From positions 28,410,582-28,474,581 of the forward strand of contig OX467092.1 in the NCBI GenBank assembly GCA_950106755.1: a DNA stretch of 64,000 nucleotides, read 5' to 3'. A program made the translations under genes and the position numbers. Origin of the DNA: Climacium dendroides (Eukaryota > Streptophyta > Bryopsida > Hypnales > Climaciaceae). Each line of letters starts with the position of its first letter. Within the stretch, counting starts at the first letter, position 1. Below are positions 42,492 through 52,955 of this stretch, piece after piece. The notes beneath the pieces are model-generated. The model was not told the origin of the DNA and ran no database searches. It saw nothing but the letters and a program-made list of their open reading frames with translations.

Positions 42492-45400
42492 TACCAATGG
42501 ACTATGTAGATATTATTAAAATTCTGCGACCTTAGGTGATTGATTATCTTAAGTTATTTTTCTTCGTGCGGGAATTTACTTTCAAAAATTACTTACAAAA
42601 TTTATAGTTAGAGTTTTCTTATTAAGCCAATCACTTAGAAAGTTTAATTACACAATTTTGTTCTTGTACATAGGTCATTGAGAGATCTATAATATGTTCA
42701 TTTATTTGACCATTGTCTACATAGTAGGAGTATTAGCAGTAAAGAATTTATGATAGTAATGACATGCATGAAATAATCATAGATAAATTTTAAAAATGAT
42801 TTTTAAAGCCCATTCGAATATGATAATATTTTGAATGAATTATGTAATGAAATTTGTAGATGATGACCGAGAATATCATAATGTTAATATTGATTGATAT
42901 TTATTGATTGAGGTTAAAAATTACTCTCAAGTAGTGTAAGTTGAAGATTCATGCTTTGCAATCTTTCAATTGGAGAATTCATTGTGTTTGTTCTTGAAAG
43001 ACGTTTATTTTATTTAAATTGTGATTATAATCCTTTTCTGTTTTTTATTGGCATTGCATTTTTAAGATTGAAGACTAATATATACTTTGGTGTTATTTGT
43101 TTATGGAATAGGGCCTTGAAAATTTGGGGCAACCATCTACTTTGAACTTACCAATTGTTGGTGGGGAAGAGGTGGTAGTGATTAGCAAGTCCTTGCCTAG
43201 AACTCCTACATTAGGAAACATTCAAATCAACATTGGTACTTCTACTCACGTGGACGAGGACATGGTAAGCTTTGGAGATGTATCAATTGCCAATAATAGT
43301 CTTTTAGCGTTTGGGCCTATGGCTTTTGTAAGTCATGTAGCTGAGGATAATCGTAAGCGAAAGAGGCAGCTAGTATTTTCTTCAGAGAGTTCTAGTACAG
43401 AATATAGCACTTCGTACTATTCACAGGTCTCAGTTACTAGTCCTCAATTCGAGGAATACTGTGATTGTGCATGTAGTGTGGCAATCAACAGACATGAGGT
43501 GGTTTTCATTCACCTTAGTTTTGACTTAGAAAGTGATGTGCAAGTGGATTGATTTTAAAATTCATGATACATCATACTTCTTGGGAATGTAATTGACTAT
43601 TTCTAGTATCACTTGTGTATTCTTCTAAATGTTTGAAAGATTGAGTTCATGAAATATGTATTATTTATAATCTTTGCTTCAAAATGTCTTGAATTGCACA
43701 TGTGTACACATTTGTTTAATGGTATTCATCTGTTTTGGTTATCAAATTATGATGTAATGTTTTTTTTCTAATATTTAGTGTAGATAGAAGAATCACCTTT
43801 GAACTTGACTGAAGAAGTGCAATTGTTTCAGACACCAGGGACAGATGAGTCCGAGCAACCCGAAATAGGCGGTCAAGATGAAGGGGATATTGCAATTCCA
43901 GAGATTGAAGAGGAAGAAGACAAGGAGCTCCTAGAAGATGACCTCCGTCGTCTACAGAAAGTTGATTCAGTGGCAACTATTGCAAGTCTCCGAATAAGAC
44001 CCAAGAAACTATCCCGAATGCGCATTCCCCTTTGTAGGCTAGTGGCTGTGCCTATGGTAAGGCGGACTCTTTCCTCTAATATATTGAAATTGGAACAAGA
44101 GTTCATATTTGGGTATCGTGAAGGAGCGGCAGTATTCTACGTGTCTACTACGAATGAGGCAGGAGAGAGTTCTGAATTCTCGACCGAAGAGATGAATAGT
44201 TGGGATTCTCTGTGGAAGAAAGCAAACAAAGATTTTGTGGAGTACCTTGAGTCTATGCCTGAGTTGAAATACATGAAGAATATAAAATTCTTCGTTTGTG
44301 ATGGCAACCACCGCCTTCTTGCTTGGATGAACCACATTGAGAAGAAACACATTTTTGGATCCAAATTGGCACTACAAAGTGGATAGCATAGTGTTGGAAA
44401 CTAAAGGAAGGATTGAGCTCACCATGCAAGTTATGCATGACATAAACAAGTGAGTATTTGTTTTTTATACATTTTGACTTTTTTCCTTTTCATGTCCAGT
44501 AATGTGTACAACAAGAAGTTTACTTATTTTGTTGAATACTGAAATTTTGACATGAATTGCAGGTCTACGGAGGACTCTCACGTAAAGACCAATTTGGTCC
44601 ATATCTTGTATCGTGTCCAGAAGTATGGTCTTCTACCCATGGAGAGGTTTATTGAGATGTTGCAACCGTCCGAGAGAAAACGGTGTATTACCCAGCCAGG
44701 GAAGAAGCATTGGTATTCAATGCCTTCTGAGGTTTTTACTTCTTTTGTTTTTCGGGTGAGAAATTGATAGTGTCACATTTTTATGTTCTTGTAGTTGAAT
44801 ATATAACATTGCTATGATTTCTTTGTTGCTTATTTAAATGTGCGTACTAACAAATTTGTAAAAATTGAATCTATGTATTGTATTATAGCAAGAGATAGCA
44901 CAAGCTGTTGATAAAGCAGTTCGCACATATAATGAGACTACACTAGATGAGGAGAAGAGTAATGAAGGAGTTGCTAATGCCATGCGATTTGCTGCTAAAG
45001 ACAAGGCAACTAAGTTGCAGTCCAAAATGGGAAAGCTTTTGGCCGTGGCAAACCCTGCTTTGGGGCCTACATTTCTCCAAGAGGTAAATTGCACTTTTCA
45101 TGATCATGAGTTGTATGTGCATTTCGCTTATTGTATTTTCTGGGTTTTATTTACGTGTTTCAATGTGTTTTGGCAGATTGAAAAGCATTACACCAGAAAT
45201 GAGATTCCGGAGATGACACTTGAAAAACTACAATTGATTGCGACGTCAATGTTATTGCCACTTCAGAAGATTAAATGCTTGCAGTGGTGGAATACTTCTG
45301 ATGCTTCTCGTACTGCAAGGAGATTTCCAATTAAACCAGCTCCAGTTGATAAGCTTAATCCATTCTTGAACAAGTTTGGATGGTAAGGAGGGGTAAGTCA

Positions 45401-47407
45401 AATACAATCAAGGAATTCTTTTATTATTCTTGACTTGGAATTTTTCAAATCAAAAAATTATATAATGTGTAAAATTATTTTTTACCCAATTATTGAAAAC
45501 TTTCTTTCATGGCCTATTAATTCAGATTGCAGAAGCAACCGTGGAGTTCTTCGAAGATGTTGTACGAAAGGATGGCCTTCAAATCAACATGAATACAATC
45601 CCTGCTATAGAGACCTTTGAGGAGTACATTGAAGGGTGGAGAATTAGACTTTGGGATTAAGCCTTTGGACCTACCCTAAAAGGGGGTATTGGTTTCAAGA
45701 AGTCGGACAAGTTTTCTACATATGAGGGCTCAGAGGAGGCCGTGAGAAGAGTTATATTTAGGTATGATTAGAATCTTGTCATTATGACTTGCTTAATTGA
45801 TTGCATATCATTACATATTCATTGTTTACTTTATGATTATATTGGCTATTCAAAAATGTTCAAGTTTGTTGAAATGTCTTGACTTAACCAAAATTGAGGG
45901 TATTCTGAGGTTCTTAAAAAACCACCGTCGGGTCCAACAAGGGTTTTTTAGGTAGCTCATAGTACCTTTAGTAATGGTTATGAGAAGATATTATTTAGGA
46001 TATAAATTTGTTTTGTACCTTCTCTTTTAATGTTTTAAATCTAGACATGCCTTCATTTTATATTCTTACCATTTTGTATTAGTGAAATTTTGAAAAAGAA
46101 GTTATCAATTACATTTATGCTTTCTTAGTTGCAATCTTAATTTTGGTTTTGGTTTTCTGTTAGGTACTTCAAGCATGAGCTTGTTCAAAAGAATGCTATG
46201 GTTCGTTCATAACTTCCTCCATTCTTACCCACTTGGTTAGATTGTAGCTCGCCTGATTGCATGTACACCACGTCCCAGCTTCGTCAGTTTACAACTGCAC
46301 ATATCACTAGGGGAGCGTGGTATTTGGATTGTCCCGTTACATATACACATCCATTGGAGCAAGAGATTCGGAGGTCAATGGATGGCGTTGTTGTTGTAGA
46401 CTTGGAGGTTCCTGAATTTCAAGATTTGACAGACCTTCAACGAAAAAGGGCCATTGCAAAGCGGACAGTTGCTGACAAGAAAAAAGAAGAGAAGGAGCAA
46501 GAGATTCGTGCAAACAAAGAGAAGAAAGAAGCGGAGCAGTTGGCCAAGTTGGTAGATGCGGAGAAGGAGGGTAAGCAAAAAGGCAAAGGCAAGAAGAAGG
46601 TAGAAGGAAGTGGCCAAATTCCAGCCTCTTCTACGGTGGACCAAGGCTTTCAAATGCAAAGGGAATCTCGTAGCGGACTAAAGAGGAAGGCCGTATTGCC
46701 GGAATTTATAGAAGACATGATCACACAGGGTGCAGAAGTATTAATCCTTGATGATGACGACGTTACCACGGAGGAATTAATCCTCAACGTCTCTATTGTA
46801 GACGTTTAAGATGACATGGAGAAAGTTGCTCCAAACACCTACACTAATATCATGGACTTCTTGAAGAAGGTAATACTTTCCTATTTCAAATTTAAAACTA
46901 TAATACTTTTGTATGATGTGAAAGATATAAAATTATTTCAAGGTTCAATGAAATAATTATTGATTGATTGAGAATTTATTGTTTCTTTGTAGATGGGAGA
47001 AGGAAAGGCTCATACATATGACAGAATCCTAAACCGTCAACCAGGAGTGGACCTCATTGTATTTGATTGTCAGGAAAATCTTCCAGTTCCTGAGGTCTCA
47101 AAACTGATGGATGCAGTGCCAGAATGGAACTCTGACCCGGAGTTTGAGGCACTTAATAATGCATTTCTCTTTGCAGAGATGCATTTACAGGACCATGGAT
47201 GCATGATTGTTTTTCATTCATGGTGTGCTGCTTCAAAGGGTGTCATTGTAGGATTGTGTGATGCGTATCCAAAAATGATGGTGAAGGCCGAGTAGTTGGG
47301 CAGCAATCGTATGCACTTAACGTCTGCCGTCGACAAAACTGCAACGGTATGATATTAAATATTTTTATGATTTATGAAACATTTGTCAATGCATGTTGTG
47401 ATATTGA

Positions 47408-47409
<2 letters not shown>

Positions 47410-47466
<57 letters not shown>
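47410..47466. repeat. (TA)n microsatellite
   Basis: About 27 TA units in the intron between exons 9 and 10 of the second ParB/methylase-like gene. Confidence 0.95.
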
Positions 47467-47470
<4 letters not shown>

Positions 47471-48749
47471 TTTATCTTCAAATACTTGTAGACTATGAAG
47501 TTTGGCATCACCCTCTTGGTGAAGGATCTTGGTGACAAAGAGAAATCGCGGTTCTCGTACAAGTTCACAGAAGCACACAAGAAAGCCAAAGTTGATCTTC
47601 GTCGTGACGATATGTACTTGAATTACACCACGGAGGACACCATGATGGTAAACAAGGCTACATCAATTCCGTGGCGTGGAGCTCGGGAAAATGATGCAAG
47701 GTTTCTACAATTCCTTATAGAAGGGACAACGGAAGAAGGAGACTTGGTTATGGATTGCACTGCATCTACGGGTAAGCTTATCTTTGTATTTTACTTTCAT
47801 TGTTATGCATAATGAAGGCTTGAATTAATGAATAACAAATGTTTGTATGCCAGGTGCATCCATTACAACATGTCGCGGAACGGGGCATCACATTGTGGCG
47901 CTAGAAAAGCAGAAAGATATTTTTGAGGCCATTCTTTTACCCATGAAGAAGTCCATTTTGGCCGCAAAGATGGCAGGAGTTAACCCACCAAAACCGCTGG
48001 TCGTGGCCTCTCAAGATCCTGACGCTATGGATGTGGTGTCTCGGAAGTTTGTTCAAAAAGATAGATCTAGTAAGTAAGTTTCTGAATGTTTTTTTTTCGT
48101 GCATTATATTTTTTTGGTTTTATGAGACTAAAGAATTCCACTTGTATATGCAGGCGTGAGGGTTTGACGCGTATATCTGATTTCCGGAAAAGACAAAGTC
48201 TACTTCTCAGTCCGAAGAAGTCTTTTGATCTTCTAGTGTATGCCGAGCAATTAGCGTCAGTATTTGTAGAATTTGGTTGCTCTAAAACTAAACGTAGAAA
48301 ACCTACATATGCTTTGAATGTTTTGGATTTTATAGATGGTTCTGCATCTGAGGGTAGAGAGACTTCAGATTCTTCTAGCACAGCAGATTCTGCAACTAAG
48401 TCCACTGCGACATAGGATCATGAGATTGACATATCTTGTGAACCTAAACTATTTGTATTGATTTTCATATTGATTGGATTTGTGTGTTTTATGGCTATAT
48501 TCTGTGTGTGATTCATTTCCATTCACACTTTTCCATTGCATGTTTTGTATGGATTTGGTTGGTAATTCTCAAGTCTTCTTTTATATCCTGAAGACTAGTA
48601 AAGTAAAATTTCCATAGCTAGGAAATCCCAAATTTTAAGTGTAATTTAGGCAGCCTAAACTATAAACATTTCTAAATGATAAAAAGTGAAACAAAAAATC
48701 CCAAACAAGGTTTGTCTTAATGAAACAAATTTGAAAATGACAAAGTGTG

Positions 48750-49400
48750 TGCATTTGAAGAAACTTAGCACCAAAAAAAAGGAAAAACATGGTTCTCCAT
48801 TGGCACTTCCAAAATGAATTCATCATGTCTACACTAACTATGTGGCTTTAACTATTTTTAATTAAACAAATGAAAAAATGACAAATATTGTGTGGATTTG
48901 AAGTACCTTAGTGGACAAATAATATGGAGTGAGAAGGATAAGTGAGTAGTGAAAAGAAATGGGGTGTTAGAGTGATTTGATCTATCACCCCAAAAAAAAC
49001 ATGGAGTGAGTATTTTGAAGTAGCTTAGTGAAAAAAAAAAATGTAAGCAAATGTTGACCACTTTGTACTTTCAAAATGAATTAGCATAATTTAAAAAGAA
49101 ATCATATCTGTAATGACTTGAGTCTCCAAACATTTTGAAATGAAAAAAATGAAAAAAAGAGAAGTTGTATTTTTATTTGAAGTAGCTCAGTGGTTAAATT
49201 TTTTTATAAAAATGGGTCCTCTTTGTCACTTTCAAAATTAAATAGCATAATCTTCAAATGAATCATGTGGCCATAATGACTTTGAGTCTCTAAACATTGC
49301 TCAATGAAATAAAATGAAAATAAAAATTGTATATTTATTTGAAGAATCTTAGTAGGAGAAAAAATAGAAATAGATGGTTGTTCCCGGAACTTCTAAAATG
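48750..49400. repeat. Degenerate tandem repeat, unit about 120-165 bp
   Basis: Anchors near 48756, 48897, 49014, 49179 and 49338 share TTTGAAGNANCTTAGTR followed by A-rich tract, then TTNTCACTTYCAAAATGAA and AAATGAAA. Confidence 0.6.
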
Positions 49401-49902
49401 AAATAGCACTATTTAAACCCTAATCCACCTCTCCAAAATTTAGAGGCTCTAAACAACTCTAAATGAAACAAATTGAATATTTTCTTTCCATACTCATCTA
49501 CTTTTTTATTATTTACCTTTTCAAATAAAACTGACTATATTCTTTATCTTACAAAACTTTCTACTACATTGAAAGTCTCCCCGTCAAGACTGCAAACAAA
49601 TGATTTTTGTGAACCTTGACTTTGATTTAAATTAAAAAAACCTTTTTTAAAAAGGTATTGTGCTTCTCTTTCTTACATTAAAAAAATATAAGATTTTAAT
49701 AAGTGACTTCAATTTCTTATTGAAATGAAAATTTGGTAACAAGGCGAATAAGTGACTTATATTTTGAAAAATGAACAGTTTTTTTTGTAAATTCAAATCT
49801 TGAGAGTCCCATGGTCATAGGTCCTTCATTCTTTTTTTGACTAAAAAAATTTCCTGCTCACAGGCTCACGCTCACAGGCTCGCATGCTAGCAACCCTGCA
49901 AA

Positions 49903-50031
49903 CACTAGAAGAAATCCGCGTTTTAGGTGTTATATTAGACACAAAAAACACAAGTTGTTTTTTTCGACGTCGCCTAAAATCCGTCTGAAAAAATTACAAA
50001 TCGTCACCTAAAATGCGGGTTTCTTCTAGTG
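49903..50031. mobile_element. 129-bp CACTA-type MITE
   Basis: Terminal inverted repeats CACTAGAAGAAAYCCGCRTT continue to TTAGGTG and match at 25 of 27 bases. Flanking AAA on both sides fits the 3-bp target duplication of CACTA elements, although it lies in A-rich DNA. No coding capacity. Confidence 0.85.
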
Positions 50032-50593
50032 AAAAAAAACTTATTTTCTTCTCTTTGGATGCAACAGATCTTGCACTCAATACTTTCAAATTTGATGAAT
50101 TTTTTACCACATGTTCTTAGACAAGTTAAGTACTTAAGTATAAGATCCTACCATTAGATTTTTAAAAAAGGTATTATTTTGGTTTTTTTAGATGAATGCA
50201 ATAAAAGTGGCACTTTCAAGTAGTTTTTGACAAAAAACACCCTCAAAGCTTTCATCTCCATAAGCTAATTTTCAACTATCAATCAAAAGTTATTGATAGT
50301 TTTTAACTTTTGATTGGAGTCTCAAAATTTGAAACAAATTTTTGGATATGAAATTTAACTTGATTTTTAAATTTTTCTTGGTTCAAGGTTCTTTGAAATA
50401 ATTATTCTACTATGCTTAAATGAAGTTTGAAATTTTACTTCAAACACAATTAATTATCATCATACTACTAAAATCATAAGTCCTTCTGTAATATCACAAA
50501 TGTGACCATTAATACTAGGGGCTCGTACTTGTTATGCCAGGCATTCATTGTATCACAAATTAGTAAAATTTTGATATATTTGAATATGAATTG

Positions 50594-50803
50594 GATGACA
50601 TTGAGAATCTAAAGGGGAAGTTTGAGACTCCGGTCTTAAAGGTTAAGGAAAGGGCAAGAGCTTCCATGACAGGAGCTCCAATGTCGAGGACAAGGAAACC
50701 CTTCCTTGTGGAACCGGAACACATTCCGGAAGGAGGAGAAAAGAATAAGAATCTTAGTGAAGTATCAACACATAATACTCCAAATAGTGGTGGACCCCTA
50801 TAG
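50594..50803 (+). pseudogene. gag-like C-terminal fragment, plus orientation
   Basis: Short frame with GKFETP and RNLSEVSTHNTPNSGGP, clearly the same as the end of the gag-like ORF at 54139-54342 (GKFETPIS, RNLSELSPIATPDSGGP). Truncated on the left by unrelated AT-rich sequence. Confidence 0.7.
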
Positions 50804-51989
50804 ATTGAATAGGTAGTTAGGAATTTAGAAGTAGGAAATTTTGTTAGACTGGACTTTATCTTGGAAAATTAGAAAGAGATTAGATTCGAAAATCTTGGCC
50901 AGATTAGTGCTGGATTTTCTAGATTGTTTTTGTAAAAACTTTGTATATAATTCAAGTCTCAAGATTGAGACTGAGAGTCTTTGCCTTGCATATTCTGTGT
51001 ATCTTTGTATTTTCTATTGTTTTCTTGCTTCCCCAAGAGTGGTCGGGTGAGTGAAAGAGAGATTGAGTACCGATGAGTGGAGTATGAGAGGAATTTTTCC
51101 CCTTGGTTCTTTCCTTTGATTGTATGTGCATGTGAATGGGTTGTAAGCATTGGGAGTGAGTCATTGCACCTTAATAGATTTAGAGTTCATTATTCCGGAT
51201 GAGATAGCCAGTGTTAGGCTAGGCAGTTAGGGAAGGGATTCTTAACTGTGCTGGAGCTACTAGATGGAATATCTGGTTTAGTATCCGATTGCTTGAGAGG
51301 TCTCGCCATTTCAAATAGTAAACGGAAGAGCTCTGGATTGCACTAATACGGGCGAATGCACTTGTAGCCACCTTAGTTTCACACGGATTAGAAGAAGTAC
51401 TAAGGTCGTTGTAGTTGGAGAGGATCGTACGGGAGGATTTTGTGTGATCTGCAGACCGGATTTGTTTCTGGTCTGTTGTGAAAAATCAAATCGGGTCCTG
51501 TTAGAATAGGAGATTAGATTAGTCGAGTGAGTCTTCCGTCACTATAAGTTTTGGAAGGAGTGGTGGGCCTACCTCTCTAAAAAGCAAGTGGCGGATCCCT
51601 CTGAAGTGCCAACAGAGGTTAAGCAAAACGGGAATTGGAAAAGGAGCGGAAACCAAAGAAGAATAGATCATTGAATGTAGTAGTAAAATCCGAATGAATG
51701 TGTTGAGTCCGGATGGTCTTGAGTTGATTGAGTGACCGGATCGTGGTTCGAATCAGGTAGAAATACAGTCCAGATTAGTGATCATTGGTCAAAGGCGTTA
51801 TCCGGTTTTGGGGGAAGGGAAAGTCGGAGTGAAAGGAAAGGATTTGTACTGACATTTACCTCCAAACTATCTAGCAATACGAAATACTTCACAGAGTCTC
51901 TTGGGTTTAATCTTTAGAGTCACTTTGTTATGCTTTAAAGTGGTTTTTGTGAGCATAATAGGAAATTTCACTTACCCTCTACCACAACA
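50594..51989 (+). mobile_element. 5'-truncated LTR unit, plus orientation
   Basis: After the gag-like end come a TATA-like TATATAATTC at 50944, the regions shared with the LTR units at 52956, 57229 and 60846 (GGTCGTTGTAGT, AGTGGTGGGCCTACC, TCTTTAGAGTCACTT), and the terminus CCACAACA at 51989. A 35-codon basic ORF (ATG 52010) follows a GGCGCC motif just downstream. Confidence 0.7.
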
Positions 51990-52950
51990 GTTTCCAACAC
52001 GGCGCCACATGCAGACTCGGGCGGCAACTAAGACGACTCTGATGAGGAGCGTTAAGGGGACACCGACCATTCATGTGAGCAGCCGCTCGAAGAAGACTCG
52101 GAAGGCAAGACAATAGTGTTTTAGGGACGGATAGTTTTGAATCCGGAATGGGTTTCCAAGCGTGGGCCCGGATTCTGGATTTTTAGGCAAGGAATCTCCG
52201 GATTTCTCGTGATAATTGGCACTGATCTTTCTTGATATCTTGGGGTGATCAATGATTGGTTGCTTGGATTTCCAAGGGCCTTTTTAGGCTTGTAAGTGTT
52301 GACTTTTGGTTTCTGGTTAGTATTTAATGGCACGCAAGTTAGTTGTCCTACATTCCATCCTAGCGCTTTCATGTATGTCATTTCACTTCCTTTCTTTAAT
52401 TGAAGTAAGTTGCGGTACTACTAGTTTGGCTTTGTGTTATAGCTGGTGTATGCATGTGTATATACCTGGGTATTGGAGTGAGAGAGGGACAGGTGAGGAG
52501 GAATCCGGGTCTTGGATGACAAATCTCTTGTGTGTTGGAATAGTTATGAGGAGATGTAATCTAGGTGAAGGAGTGTGAGCGTAACGTGCTTCTAAATTGC
52601 TGGAATAGCAATTCGGGTAGAGAAGTAGAAGTCCATGCGAGTCCGGAACTAGGGAGGTTCCGTGCGGAGATAAGCAACCGCCAGAGGAAAGATCTCTTGC
52701 TATTCCGGAAGGTCTACCAACCTCCGCATCAGTACGCTAACCTTCCATTGACATTCTACCCCCTTGAATTTGGAAGTTTGAATCTGTCGTTGTAGTAAGA
52801 GGGGTGTTAGAGTTCCTTTGTGTGACCTATCTCCAAATTGGCCAATTCGGAAACTGTGAAAGGCTACTTCTTCCTCCTTGTAATGCAACTCTATCATCTG
52901 GGCGTGTTGTTAATTAGATTCAGAGTGTAGAGTACCTAGACAAACAAGTG
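51990..52950 (+). other. Internal or host-element sequence with an empty insertion site
   Basis: 52545-52840 is the uninterrupted counterpart of DNA that flanks unit B (57190-57228 and 60629-60760, inverted). The CATTC at about 52751 is where unit B inserted in the other copy. A frame at 52590-52795 (SPELGRFRAEISNRQRKD) ends here; its family is not recognised. Confidence 0.6.
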
Positions 52951-52955
52951 GTGAG

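Larger units (their letters stand above)
41356..48415 (+). pseudogene. Second ParB/Srx-like plus N4/N6-methyltransferase-like gene, 12 exons, five in-frame stops and one frameshift
   Basis: Exons: 41356-41502, 43112-43426, 43784-44449, 44563-44755, 44889-45083, 45177-45392, 45526-45761, 46164-46869, 46993-47346, 47492-47771, 47854-48073, 48154-48415. Every junction is GT-AG and all phases agree (about 1,262 residues), except one extra base in exon 3, best placed in the T5 run at about 44350. Residues near 327 read CDGNHRLLAW, the ParB/Srx DGxHR signature. Residues near 911 read DLIVFDCQ where beta-class DNA methylases have DPPY, and near 1092 GDLVMDCTASTG, like motif I (GDLVLDPFAGSG), then GHHIVALEKQKDIF. 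The catalytic tetrad is lost. Exon 8 is a lysine/glutamate-rich coiled coil. In-frame stops: TAA 45384, 45658, 46210, 46807; TAG 47293; all at plausible Gln positions, no TGA. Confidence 0.65.
48416..50590. other. AT-rich region with degenerate tandem repeat, short palindrome and MITE
   Basis: 48643-48661 holds a small palindrome (TTTAGG CAG CCTAAA) resembling the arms of the main palindrome family. 48750-49400 repeats a TTTGAAGTAGCTTAGTG motif about five times at 117-165-bp spacing with related text between (ACTTTCAAAATGAA, ATGTGGC). 49903-50031 is a CACTA MITE. 50459-50590 duplicates 27312-27455. No gene is supportable. Confidence 0.55.

Noticed and set aside
33269..48415. An alternative genetic code with TAG and TAA as glutamine
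   Set aside because: CYCLOPS and copy-1 genes end in TAG, the host is a land plant, and one TAG is directly paired with CAG in the sister copy; C-to-T decay explains the pattern.
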